Positions 15,101 through 22,694 of a stretch of 64,000 nucleotides of DNA are shown piece after piece. A program made the position numbers and the translations under genes. The notes beneath the pieces were generated by a model. That model was not told the origin of the DNA. It was given only the letters and a program-made list of their open reading frames with translations, and searched no databases. The DNA lies in the NCBI GenBank assembly GCA_002480565.1, contig DLCK01000092.1:1-64000 (forward strand), in the 5' to 3' direction. Each line of letters begins with the position of its first letter. The first letter of the stretch is position 1. Source of the stretch: Phycisphaerales bacterium UBA7800. GTDB lineage: Bacteria; Planctomycetota; Phycisphaerae; Phycisphaerales; Phycisphaeraceae.

Positions 15101-15333
15101 GACGATTGGTTCAGGGCATGCTCGACCGCGTGCATGTCTGGCAAGACCGCGCGGTTATCCTGGATTACAAGACCGACGCGCCTGGCGAAACGGGCTATGA
15201 CGGATTGGTCGACTACTATCGCCCGCAAATTCAAGCCTACCGAAAAGCCCTTGCAGCCATGCTTAAAGTCACCCCTGAACATATCGGCGCACAACTGATC
15301 TTCGTCCGCGATGGTGTGGTCAAAAACGTTTGA
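12145..15333 (+). CDS. addA: AddA-like UvrD/RecB-family helicase-nuclease
   Basis: A 1062-residue ATP-dependent 3'-5' helicase with a nuclease tail. Helicase motifs in order: ASAGTGKT (motif I, residues 14-21), TTFTRKAANEI (Ia), MLDEFQDTS with DEFQD at 354-358 (II), VGDIKQAIYGWRGG (III), VMTVHKSKGLEFDAVFLP (V) and YVAMTRAKHALYLY (VI). The C-terminal RecB-like nuclease has QGMLDRVHVW and LDYKTDAP (Asp1007, Lys1009). Length is a little short of Bacillus AddA (about 1230). It overlaps addB by four bases and is the second gene of the pair. No chi-recognition inference is possible from the sequence alone. Confidence 0.92.
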   Translation: MSLLPDKPHQIVRASAGTGKTYQLTNRYLQMVQHGALPQSILATTFTRKAANEIMQRVIQNAAREALADPQKTVYLKALTSNLHRLMISTLDSLFQKMGRCFAMELQLPNNAQVFEVTDFAMQKLQMQAIDHVLMDNEPFVLLDLFRRLYHSDAGGAGKVISVLQSIVNDLYDIYKMAPDESQWINYQITGLMDDDAVKQLVEIFNNLEDELPKTKAGKTVANALKAWQTSVALIANEQWKTFLTKDGIAKKRQADETIYSRAELSETVIRVYDLLIQHARACMLQEQRDLNHARYTIARQYAQLFDQLRLDARALLHSDIPQRLESAFENPDDEFLVDLAYRMDQKIEHMMLDEFQDTSLQQWNILRAQAMEIRSHDDGFGSRRFFCVGDIKQAIYGWRGGCAEIFNHIGEEMALSADPADHEIVSMDQSWRSSQIVLDVVNTTFNSLEHNPGINNDDLLSWANQWQKGFGDHEAAQDHPGYVLFQATGSEDIADTDEVLELDDEPAIDLHTVEVCHAIAQLHKQSPHASIGVLVWTNAQVQEYMTRLRAMHIDVASEGGVYLHDDPAVSCILAAMVMADRPDHAASAFELLNSPLGKYLGMTGYHPGDVRSLAMTIRQQLAGMGYPRLVGHWANLLAKHSDARGSERLTLLIQLAVNFETSQSASLKPAEFAQYVQSKQVPISQQSPVQVMTVHKSKGLEFDAVFLPVLKRKLGYMQQNMCYVSRPQMTAPVEYVYASTTKELRAMYPPLEEAYAQEHQRRFTDDLCAMYVAMTRAKHALYLYAQPLKENKNGSLSTTGNSDSSLAAILRHALLEPDNIRVDHGQVLFEYGQPAWHQQISQTADDKPQQVAITPHKTCTINIKNKAGQRSLQRIAPSQLEGSGSVNVADLLAMTKTSGQSRGTVIHRLFEEIAWLGNDTPLPDQQTLIDLLDSEKLEHEPEFTDSFVKMLQMPAVIDALKQPSDWDDATCQLWREKRFAVLMDGRLVQGMLDRVHVWQDRAVILDYKTDAPGETGYDGLVDYYRPQIQAYRKALAAMLKVTPEHIGAQLIFVRDGVVKNV

Positions 15334-15340
15334 TTCATTT

Positions 15341-15361
15341 GAGCGCTAAACCGCAAGCGGT
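15341..15361. repeat. Solo right end of the BIME-like element
   Basis: GAGCGCTAAACCGCAAGCGG followed by T matches the right end of the elements at 3810-3899 and 9170-9256, without a left end or interior. It begins eight bases after the addA stop codon. Confidence 0.65.
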
Positions 15362-15399
15362 CAGAACGACTCACCCCAAATAAAATTCCGGGCTGTCAC

Positions 15400-15405
15400 T
15401 ATAAT
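15400..15405 (+). promoter_or_regulatory. Candidate -10 box of the oxoprolinase/hydantoinase gene
   Basis: A perfect TATAAT lies eight bases before the ATG at 15414, so transcription would begin within a few bases of the start codon and the message would be leaderless. No convincing -35 box is present 16-18 bases upstream. Confidence 0.35.
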
Positions 15406-15413
15406 GTTCAACC

Positions 15414-18400
15414 ATGCAATCCAACTGGACATTCTGGATCGATGTCGGTGGTACGTTCACGGACTGTATCGGACGTGATCCGAGGGGCAATATCCATCGC
15501 ATCAAAGTACTCAGTTCCGACACTTCGCCGATCATCGCGATCCGAGAGTTAATGCAGCTGCCGGATCACACTCCCATCGGCAAGGTGTCGGTGAGTCTTG
15601 GCACCACGCGCGGGACCAATGCGTTATTGCAGCGAAACGGCCAACCCGTGGCCATGCTCATCACCAAAGGCTTTAGCGATTTACTAGATATCGGCACACA
15701 GGCAAGACCTGATCTTTTTGCACTGAATATCCAAAAGCACAAGCCCCTTCATAACCATGTCATTGAGATCAACGAACGCCTTGATGCCAATGGGCAGGTG
15801 CTTGAAGCCTTGGACTTGCATCAAGTCCAAACGCAACTTGGCCAACTCAAAGAGCGCGGATACAAGAGCCTGGCGGTCTGTCTGCTTCATTCGTATCTCA
15901 ACGATGACCACGAACAGCAGATCGCCAAACTTGCTCATGAGATGGGATTTGATCAGGTCTCCGTTTCGTCGGAACTATCCCCAACAATCAAGGCATTGGA
16001 TCGTTTTGACACTGCAGTGATTGATGCTTACCTTTCGCCGGTCATTCGTCATTACATGGCCAACCTGCGCAAGTCTCTGGGTGCGATTAAGGTCATGACC
16101 TCGGCAGGTGCACTGGTAGACTCCGAAATATTTGCAGGTAAAGACTCCCTGCTCAGCGGGCCAGCAGGTGGTGTCGTCGGGTTTGCACATGCAGCAGAGC
16201 AGGCAGGATTCCAACAAGCCATCGGTTTTGATATGGGGGGAACGAGTACAGATGTCAGTCGCTTTGATGGTCGCTATGAATACCAATATGCAGGGGAAAT
16301 CGATGGTATTCGCGTGGTCACACCAATGCTTGCAATCGAAACCGTCGCAGCAGGTGGCGGTTCCATTTGTGACTTTGATGGTCAACGCTTAACCGTCGGG
16401 CCGGATAGTGCAGGCGCCCATCCTGGCCCGGCTTGCTATGGCAAAGACGGCCCGTTAGCGATTACCGATATCAACCTTTTTAACGGCAAGATTGATCCGG
16501 CGCGCTTCCCATTTGCTCTGGATGTCAATGCAGTCACACTCAAATTACAAGCTCTCCGCGACCGCATGGATCAGAACATGAGTCTGCACCAAATCGCAGA
16601 TGGTTTTACACGTGTCGCTAACCTGAAAATGGCATCAGCAATCAAACGCATCAGTACGGCTCGGGGCTACGATCCGACGGATCATGTGCTCGTCGCGTTT
16701 GGTGGTGCCGCTGCGCAACATGCTTGCGCGATCGCGCGATCCTTGCATATCCGTGAGATTCTGCTGCATCCTCTGGCTGGTGTCCTAAGCGCCCATGGTA
16801 TCAGCATGGCAAACGTCAAACGCTTTGCTGAAAAGACCATTCTCAAACCACTCAATGAGCAGACACTCAAAACCTTGCAGACCACCGTCAAACAATTAGC
16901 CAAGACACTCTATGAGCAGGTACTTGCTGAAGGAGTCGCCCCGTCGGATATTGATGAGCCGATGCAATTGCTGGATTTGCGATACGCCGGACAACAGACA
17001 GCCATCACCATTGCCAAGCCTGCTGACGGCGCGTGGGCTGGCGCTTTTGAACAAATGCATACTCAGCTTTACGGTCATGCTCACTTGGATCGTGAAATTC
17101 AAATTGTCACCCTCCGCGTGGAAGTTACAGGTAACATGCCCAAGCCCGTGACGCTCACACAAAAATCCGTCAATCGTCGTCCCAAACCTGCTCGGATGTC
17201 CACGGTGTACTTTGATGCCTTGCCACATGACACCGCCTGTTTTGAACGCGCTGATTTGCAACCCGGTGATCGACTCATCGGCCCAGCTATTATCCACGAA
17301 GACCTCAGTACCATCGTCATTGATCCGGGATGGACTGCTACGGTCAACGAACAATTTGACCTGATCCTCAACGATCAATCGCCCCACTTACAGGACTTGG
17401 ATCAGACGACGCAGTGCGATCCGATTCGACTGGAACTGTTTAACAATCACTTCACGCATATTGCTGTGCAGATGGGGTTGACGTTGCAGAAAACATCGCT
17501 GTCGGTGAACGTCAAAGAGCGCTTGGATTTCTCCTGTGCGATCCTTGACAGTCATGGTGATCTGGTCGTCAATGCCCCGCACATCCCTGTGCATCTTGGC
17601 GCAATGGGTGCGACGGTGCGAGGTCTGCTTGAACATGTGTCCGACATTCGGCCAGGTGATTCGTATCTATCGAACAATCCGGATTTAGGCGGATCACACC
17701 TGCCGGACTTGACAGTGATCACGCCGGTGTTTGATCCCACTGGCAAGCAGCTACAGTTCTTCACCGCCAGCCGAGCCCATCATGCGGAAATTGGTGGCAA
17801 GCGTCCTGGCTCGACATTCCCCTTTGCCAAAAATCTGGCGGAGGAAGGCGTGGTCTTCAGCAATCTGCGACTGATGCGTGAGGGGCACTTTGATGAAACA
17901 TCGCTGCGCAACACGTTAACTTCCGGGGCATATCCGTCACGGGCGCCGGATGAGAACATTGCGGATATCCGTGCTGCTTTAGCTGCAAACACACTAGGAT
18001 CGCGTGAGCTTCAATCCCTTATCGCCATGCACAGTTGGCCGGTCGTACATGCATACATGGGGCACATTCGTGATGCAGCAAGTAAACAGTGTCAAGCAGC
18101 GATTAGTCGAATTATCGACGGGCAGTATCGCTTTGAAGATAAGTTGGATGATGGTTCGCCGTTAGCAGTTGCCATTGATATTCACGGCGACAAAATGGCG
18201 GTGGACTTTACGGGGACCGGACCGGTGAATGACAACGCGTTTAACGCCAACCGCGCAGTCGTGGAGTCAGCGATCCTCTACTGCATGCGATGCATCATTA
18301 ATGAGGATATCCCGCTTAACGGTGGTGTAATGGAGCCGATCCAAATCATCCTGCCCCAGTGCATGCTCAACCCACCTAAATGCGATGACCCGACACAACA

Positions 18401-18968
18401 TGCAGCAGTGGCAGCAGGCAACGTGGAGTTGTCCCAACGCGTCGTGGATATGTTCTTTGGTGCACTTGGGATCATGGCAGGTAGTCAGGGGACAATGAAC
18501 AATTTTATTTTTGGTAATCAGCAATTCGGATACTACGAAACCATCTGCGGGGGCAGTGGCGGCGGCCCGGACTTTGACGGTACGGATGCGGTGCATACGC
18601 ACATGACCAACACGCGCATGACCGATGTGGAAGTCTTCGAAACCCAATATCCCGCACGCGTTAGACAGTTTGCGATTCGCCAAGATTCGGGCGGTGATGG
18701 TTTACACCGTGGTGGTAATGGCGTGACACGCGAAATTGAATTCCTCAAGTCGCTGGATGTCTCCATGCTCACGCAACATCGCACGTATCCGCCCAAAGGT
18801 ATCGCAGGCGGAAGTCCTGCAAAATGCGGGGGAAATACGCTTAAACGCGAAAATGAATCCACACTAATTGATCTTGGACCACTGGTACAGGTACGTGTCG
18901 AGGCCCATGATGTGCTAACCATTCAGACACCCGGTGGCGGTGGATATGGCCAAGCTAATGGCCGTTAG
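15414..18968 (+). CDS. Fused hydantoinase A/B (5-oxoprolinase family)
   Basis: An 1184-residue ATP-dependent amidohydrolase in which HyuA (residues ~1-670) and HyuB (~690-1184) are fused. The N terminus FWIDVGGTFTDCIG is the ASKHA-type phosphate-binding start of HyuA, and GFDMGGTSTDVS near residue 273 and AAGGGSICDFDG near 312 are further conserved blocks. The HyuB half opens with the ELFNNHF.hia.qMG...qkTS pattern, and carries NNPDLGGSHLPDLTVITPVF and the Gly-rich ETICGGSGGGPDFDG. The family cleaves 5-oxoproline, hydantoins or related cyclic amides; the substrate is not determined. Eukaryotic oxoprolinases share the fused architecture, whereas many bacteria have separate subunits. It is tail-to-tail with an FAD oxidoreductase, overlapping it by 14 bases. 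Confidence 0.88.
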   Translation: MQSNWTFWIDVGGTFTDCIGRDPRGNIHRIKVLSSDTSPIIAIRELMQLPDHTPIGKVSVSLGTTRGTNALLQRNGQPVAMLITKGFSDLLDIGTQARPDLFALNIQKHKPLHNHVIEINERLDANGQVLEALDLHQVQTQLGQLKERGYKSLAVCLLHSYLNDDHEQQIAKLAHEMGFDQVSVSSELSPTIKALDRFDTAVIDAYLSPVIRHYMANLRKSLGAIKVMTSAGALVDSEIFAGKDSLLSGPAGGVVGFAHAAEQAGFQQAIGFDMGGTSTDVSRFDGRYEYQYAGEIDGIRVVTPMLAIETVAAGGGSICDFDGQRLTVGPDSAGAHPGPACYGKDGPLAITDINLFNGKIDPARFPFALDVNAVTLKLQALRDRMDQNMSLHQIADGFTRVANLKMASAIKRISTARGYDPTDHVLVAFGGAAAQHACAIARSLHIREILLHPLAGVLSAHGISMANVKRFAEKTILKPLNEQTLKTLQTTVKQLAKTLYEQVLAEGVAPSDIDEPMQLLDLRYAGQQTAITIAKPADGAWAGAFEQMHTQLYGHAHLDREIQIVTLRVEVTGNMPKPVTLTQKSVNRRPKPARMSTVYFDALPHDTACFERADLQPGDRLIGPAIIHEDLSTIVIDPGWTATVNEQFDLILNDQSPHLQDLDQTTQCDPIRLELFNNHFTHIAVQMGLTLQKTSLSVNVKERLDFSCAILDSHGDLVVNAPHIPVHLGAMGATVRGLLEHVSDIRPGDSYLSNNPDLGGSHLPDLTVITPVFDPTGKQLQFFTASRAHHAEIGGKRPGSTFPFAKNLAEEGVVFSNLRLMREGHFDETSLRNTLTSGAYPSRAPDENIADIRAALAANTLGSRELQSLIAMHSWPVVHAYMGHIRDAASKQCQAAISRIIDGQYRFEDKLDDGSPLAVAIDIHGDKMAVDFTGTGPVNDNAFNANRAVVESAILYCMRCIINEDIPLNGGVMEPIQIILPQCMLNPPKCDDPTQHAAVAAGNVELSQRVVDMFFGALGIMAGSQGTMNNFIFGNQQFGYYETICGGSGGGPDFDGTDAVHTHMTNTRMTDVEVFETQYPARVRQFAIRQDSGGDGLHRGGNGVTREIEFLKSLDVSMLTQHRTYPPKGIAGGSPAKCGGNTLKRENESTLIDLGPLVQVRVEAHDVLTIQTPGGGGYGQANGR

Positions 18969-20265
18969 ACGATTGTCCATCATGCACAGCACTCTGACCT
19001 TCGATGAGGTGATTGAGATAATCACCATACGCTGACAAATCCAACTGCTGACCGTGGGAGATCAATTGCTGTTGCAATGTCTTGATGCAGACGTTGCTGA
19101 TGTCCGACGATTCCTTGATTGCTGCTGATGCTGCCATGCCTGCTGCAAATCCCATTTGAGCACAGGTTGCCATCACGCGAAACGAACTCATCGCCATCTG
19201 GTCTCCCGATGCACCTCGTCCGGGCACCAACATGTTTTTGGCCCCGCGTGGGATCAGGCTTCGCAATGGGATTTGATAGGGTTTCACCATCGTGGTGATA
19301 CCGGTTCCTGCGCGTTGGACTTTATCAGGCCAGTGGTAGTCAAGGTGATACGTCCCCACTGCAATGGCATCCTCAAACTGTGTTGCGTTTTTGACCTGTT
19401 CTTCAGTGAGAATATGTTCACCGATGATCCGACATTCCTCGCGGACACCGATCTGTCTGGAGACTGATGCGAGAATATGTTGATCCAATACTTTGCCGTG
19501 ATATCCCTTGGTTTGCAGGTAATAAATCAATCCCATCATCTGCTGCCGAGCATGCAATTCCGCATTGGACATGGATATCCCACTGGCTGCATCAAAGCCG
19601 ATGACCTTCATTTTGATTTCGACTTTACCACTATCAAAACAGTGGAGCGTCGTCATGGGCAAGTCATCATCACCCTCCCATGTCGGGCTACCGTTTGGCA
19701 GATGTGGCGTAATCGGTTTGCCGGTATCCCACATCGTAAAATACAGGCTCATGGGTAGCTGCTCATTGGCACCAAGATGCTCGACAGCCAAACCAGCCTG
19801 TCGAGCCAACACGCAACTGCCGGTCGCATCAATGACCATTTCCACATCCACCGACAAGCGATCCGACCCGCACAACACCGTCGCATGCGTGATTCGGCCA
19901 TCCTGCACAGTCACATCCATCACGCGACTATGCAGGAGTACCTGAATACCTGCGTTGCGAACCATTTGTTGAAGGACGAAGCTGCAAAGTTCAAGATCGT
20001 AATCCCGCCGGTCCGCACGAGGTGAATAAGGCGCAATGGCATTCATTTGCGTCAGTTCATCGACCAACTCCGCAAAGGCATCATTCACATGCAAGGTGTC
20101 ACCGCAGAAACCTGCTACGCCGCCTGCGGTCCCCTGCCCACCGAGTACGTTGGCGGGTTCGACAAGCATGACGCGCATGCCTTGCCTCGCTGCTGCCAAG
20201 GCTCCAAAGACGCCGGCCATCCCCCCGCCCGCGATAAGAACATCTGTTTTTATCTTTTCATTCAT
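18955..20265 (-). CDS. FAD-dependent oxidoreductase (FAD_oxidored family)
   Basis: A 436-residue flavoprotein. The Rossmann dinucleotide-binding motif VLIAGGGMAGVFGALAAAR is at residues 9-27 and is followed by the acidic VEPANVLGGQGTAGGV segment of the FAD_oxidored (PF12831) family. A second typical block is LVPGRGASGDQMAMSSFRVMATCAQMGFAAG near the C terminus. No signal peptide is visible. In planctomycetes and related bacteria this family often sits among sugar-catabolism genes, and here it follows a sialidase 47 bases upstream on the same strand, so a role in oxidation of a released sugar or its acid is plausible but not proven. The C terminus overlaps the convergent hydantoinase gene by 14 bases. 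Confidence 0.82.
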   Translation of the reverse strand: MNEKIKTDVLIAGGGMAGVFGALAAARQGMRVMLVEPANVLGGQGTAGGVAGFCGDTLHVNDAFAELVDELTQMNAIAPYSPRADRRDYDLELCSFVLQQMVRNAGIQVLLHSRVMDVTVQDGRITHATVLCGSDRLSVDVEMVIDATGSCVLARQAGLAVEHLGANEQLPMSLYFTMWDTGKPITPHLPNGSPTWEGDDDLPMTTLHCFDSGKVEIKMKVIGFDAASGISMSNAELHARQQMMGLIYYLQTKGYHGKVLDQHILASVSRQIGVREECRIIGEHILTEEQVKNATQFEDAIAVGTYHLDYHWPDKVQRAGTGITTMVKPYQIPLRSLIPRGAKNMLVPGRGASGDQMAMSSFRVMATCAQMGFAAGMAASAAIKESSDISNVCIKTLQQQLISHGQQLDLSAYGDYLNHLIEGQSAVHDGQSSNGH

Positions 20266-20312
20266 TACTATTTCTCTGCGTTGTGTTGGTATCGTTTGTC
20301 ACTGAATTCACA

Positions 20313-21335
20313 TCAACAACAAGTCCCTTGCCAATAGGAGATGGATTTGCGGTCATGGGTGTAGGTGATGGCAAGACCATTGGGGATAGCAATGATTGCA
20401 GGATAGGAAAATTCACCTTCGACGGTTTGAAGATCGAGTTGTTTAACCCATGTTTTACCGTTGTTTTTTGAGAGGGACAGCGTCAGTGGTGATCGCCCAC
20501 CCCAATTGCCCCCCACTGGATTGTAAATCAATGCCAGTGTCCCATCGGGGAGTTTCGCAAGGTCAATGCCACTGTTGTTGTTGGGTAATTCTGTACGATA
20601 GGCTTTACACCATGTGCGTCCATCATCAACCGAATCGCTGCGATAGATCCAACCGTCCCCACTTCGCAACAACATATGAACCATCCCCGGCCGTGATTCC
20701 CATAGCGTGGGTTGGATCACGCCTTCGCCTTGGGTATTGGCATGATCGTATGGGACAAGTTCACTGCGTTGCCATGTTTGCCCTCGATCTTCACTGCGAT
20801 CCACAAAGGCATCCCACATCGCATCCTTGGCTTCACCTGTTTCAGTTGAAGGGGTCGCTCCGACTTCGATTGATGCGGGCGCGAGCCATGCACCACTGGT
20901 TAATTCAATGAGTTTGTTTTTCACCGGCCCGCGTCCACCTTTGTCACCTGTAACCAACTCTCGGGGCGTGGTCCATGTCTGACCTTGATCCGTCGAAGTC
21001 ATGACATAGGTTCGCCATTGCGGGATGAGCTTACCAACTTTAAACCAGAGATGAATCGTGTTGGATGCATCAACATGCAGCACCGGATTCCAATGCGGTT
21101 CATCACTGATTTTGGCGATGTTTCGTGGCGTCTGCCAATGGCCATCGACTCGACGAGATATCCAGATCGACACATCGTCCTTGCCTTCCTTGGTCCCGCC
21201 AAACCATGATGCAATGACACTGCCATCTGCAAGGTAAACCAAGGTTGAAGCATGCACTTCCTTGACTTGAGCTTGCTCTGGGAAAATCAGTTCGTGACAG
21301 TCTGTTTTGACTTGTGATTCAATGGTGATGGACAT
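20313..21335 (-). CDS. Sialidase/neuraminidase-fold BNR-repeat protein
   Basis: A 340-residue six-bladed propeller of the sialidase superfamily. The start at 21335 follows a GGAG about seven bases upstream and is preferred to an in-frame codon at 21377. Four Asp-box motifs (S/T-x-D/N-x-G-x-T-W) are visible: TSTDQGQTW, RSEDRGQTW, DSVDDGRTW and LSKNNGKTW, one per blade. No signal peptide is seen, so it may act in the cytoplasm on an imported oligosaccharide, or it may be a non-classical member such as those active on other glycosides or on polysaccharide lyase products. It is downstream of a LacI-type regulator and upstream of the FAD oxidoreductase, all on the minus strand. The ligand is unknown. 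Confidence 0.78.
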   Translation of the reverse strand: MSITIESQVKTDCHELIFPEQAQVKEVHASTLVYLADGSVIASWFGGTKEGKDDVSIWISRRVDGHWQTPRNIAKISDEPHWNPVLHVDASNTIHLWFKVGKLIPQWRTYVMTSTDQGQTWTTPRELVTGDKGGRGPVKNKLIELTSGAWLAPASIEVGATPSTETGEAKDAMWDAFVDRSEDRGQTWQRSELVPYDHANTQGEGVIQPTLWESRPGMVHMLLRSGDGWIYRSDSVDDGRTWCKAYRTELPNNNSGIDLAKLPDGTLALIYNPVGGNWGGRSPLTLSLSKNNGKTWVKQLDLQTVEGEFSYPAIIAIPNGLAITYTHDRKSISYWQGTCC

Positions 21336-21417
21336 GGAACAATCTCCAATATGGAATATAAAAATTGATTCACACAACCAAGCAATGGAGTGGGATCATT
21401 GAAAAACCTTGATGTAT

Positions 21418-21533
21418 TTTTTACCGCCAAGACGCCAAGAACGCAGAGTTAAAAACCAAGAAATAGACCTTGGAATCAAACCAAAATCTCTGCCTTATTA
21501 AACATGGCGGCCTTGGCGTCTTGGCGGTAAAAA
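21418..21533. repeat. Inverted repeat with ACCGCCAAGACGCCAAG arms
   Basis: A 116-base hairpin-forming element. The 22-base arms at 21418-21439 and 21512-21533 are perfectly complementary (arm core ACCGCCAAGACGCCAAG). Inside, GCAGAG (21443-21448) pairs with CTCTGC (21488-21493), and CCAAG with CTTGG, so the whole element can fold. The right arm lies inside the C-terminal codons of the LacI gene (stop at 21498-21500). Confidence 0.85.
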
Positions 21534-22559
21534 TGTGTTTGGGTTATTTAAAAGTTTCGACTGCCAAACCAGTGAAATAGCCTTGTATTTAAGGCGTATT
21601 TGTGGATGTTTGATTTTTTCGACCAGTAACGCCACCGCAGCATCAGCGAGTTTGTCATAGTCATATGCCAGACGATGTGTCAGAGCATTTTCACCTATAT
21701 TGGAATGGTGACCAATGAGCATCATTCCCAATTCCTGGGGCACTTTGACCTTCGCGTGATAGGCAGCAGTAAGGATTGGCAGGAAGACCTGTGGCTGACG
21801 AGTCAAGACCATCGTCGGCCGATTGGATCGCTTGAACATCCCAACAAGCTCATCAAGTTGATCTGCTTGCCAATGCACATCAAGGACTTGAGGTTTAAAT
21901 CCGTTAGCGTGCATTGCCTTACTGTAGCTGTCGATTTGATCGTGAAGACTGTAATGCTTATCAGGCTCTGCTTCCGGGGGAATTGACGTTGCCATGATGA
22001 TGTGTTGATGGCCGAGGGTGATGAGTTTTTTAACCGCATAGCGGACACTGTTGCGATAGGCGTAATAGACCGCGTCGTGCTTGAGCTTGCGGGCGATCCA
22101 GACTGCTGGGATATGGTGACGGTCGATAAGCTGTTCAAGTAATGGCGGGACATTTTTCTTGTAATTAATCAGCAGTCCATCCAGTGCATACTCGGTCAAC
22201 ACACGCGGGAGATCGGACTCACTTTCAAGTGTCGCATCATCAAGCCGGACGACCATCAAACTCAAATTCTGCTGGGCCAACGCATCATGCAGTGCGTTGA
22301 GTTCCATATCATGAAGCAGACTCCGCGAAGGATCTTTACTCATAATCAATGCAATATTACCCACCCGCCCATGTCGCATGGCCCGGGCATGGACATTGAC
22401 ACGATACCCCAATTCGTGAGCCACCTGGCGGATTTGTTCGGCACGTTTAAGGGCTCCTGGATGCTTGGCCTTGTACGCACCACTGAGTACCCGAGAGACG
22501 GTGACGGGTGTCACGCCCACGCGTTTGGCGATGTCATGTAATGTTGCGGCCTGACTCAT
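21498..22559 (-). CDS. LacI-family transcriptional regulator
   Basis: A 353-residue regulator. Residues 6-27 form the LacI helix-turn-helix (LHDIAKRVGVTPVTVSRVLSG) and the hinge helix follows near residue 50. Residues ~65-330 form a periplasmic-binding-protein-like sugar-sensing domain. The last ~12 residues (TFLPPRRQGRHV) are encoded by the right arm of a dispersed inverted repeat, so the natural C terminus seems to have been replaced or extended by the repeat. A LacI-type operator TGTTAACGTTTACA is found 40 bases upstream at 22601-22614, consistent with autoregulation. It lies downstream of the 939-residue secreted protein and upstream of the sialidase on the same strand. Confidence 0.9.
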   Translation of the reverse strand: MSQAATLHDIAKRVGVTPVTVSRVLSGAYKAKHPGALKRAEQIRQVAHELGYRVNVHARAMRHGRVGNIALIMSKDPSRSLLHDMELNALHDALAQQNLSLMVVRLDDATLESESDLPRVLTEYALDGLLINYKKNVPPLLEQLIDRHHIPAVWIARKLKHDAVYYAYRNSVRYAVKKLITLGHQHIIMATSIPPEAEPDKHYSLHDQIDSYSKAMHANGFKPQVLDVHWQADQLDELVGMFKRSNRPTMVLTRQPQVFLPILTAAYHAKVKVPQELGMMLIGHHSNIGENALTHRLAYDYDKLADAAVALLVEKIKHPQIRLKYKAISLVWQSKLLNNPNTFLPPRRQGRHV

Positions 22560-22600
22560 ATGATGCTCTTGCTTTGTTAATCTGTCAGCGTTTCATTTTT

Positions 22601-22614
22601 TGTTAACGTTTACA
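22601..22614. promoter_or_regulatory. LacI-type operator upstream of the LacI gene
   Basis: TGTTAACGTTTACA is one mirrored pair away from the perfect palindrome TGTAAACGTTTACA and has the central CG typical of LacI-family operators. It lies 42-55 bases upstream of the LacI start codon. No second copy was noticed near the neighbouring genes. Confidence 0.55.
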
Positions 22615-22629
22615 TATTATCAACAAAAA

Positions 22630-22663
22630 CAGACTCCGCAACAGCAATTTGTTACGGAGTCTG
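22630..22663 (-). terminator. Rho-independent terminator of the 939-aa gene
   Basis: Arms CAGACTCCG (22630-22638) and CGGAGTCTG (22655-22663) form a 9-bp stem, extended internally by AACA/TGTT after one mismatch. On the minus strand it is followed by GTTTTTG. It lies between the 939-residue gene and the LacI gene, so these are probably separate transcripts. Confidence 0.75.
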
Positions 22664-22694
22664 CCAGAATCCTACTATTTGAGTCCGCTGGTCG

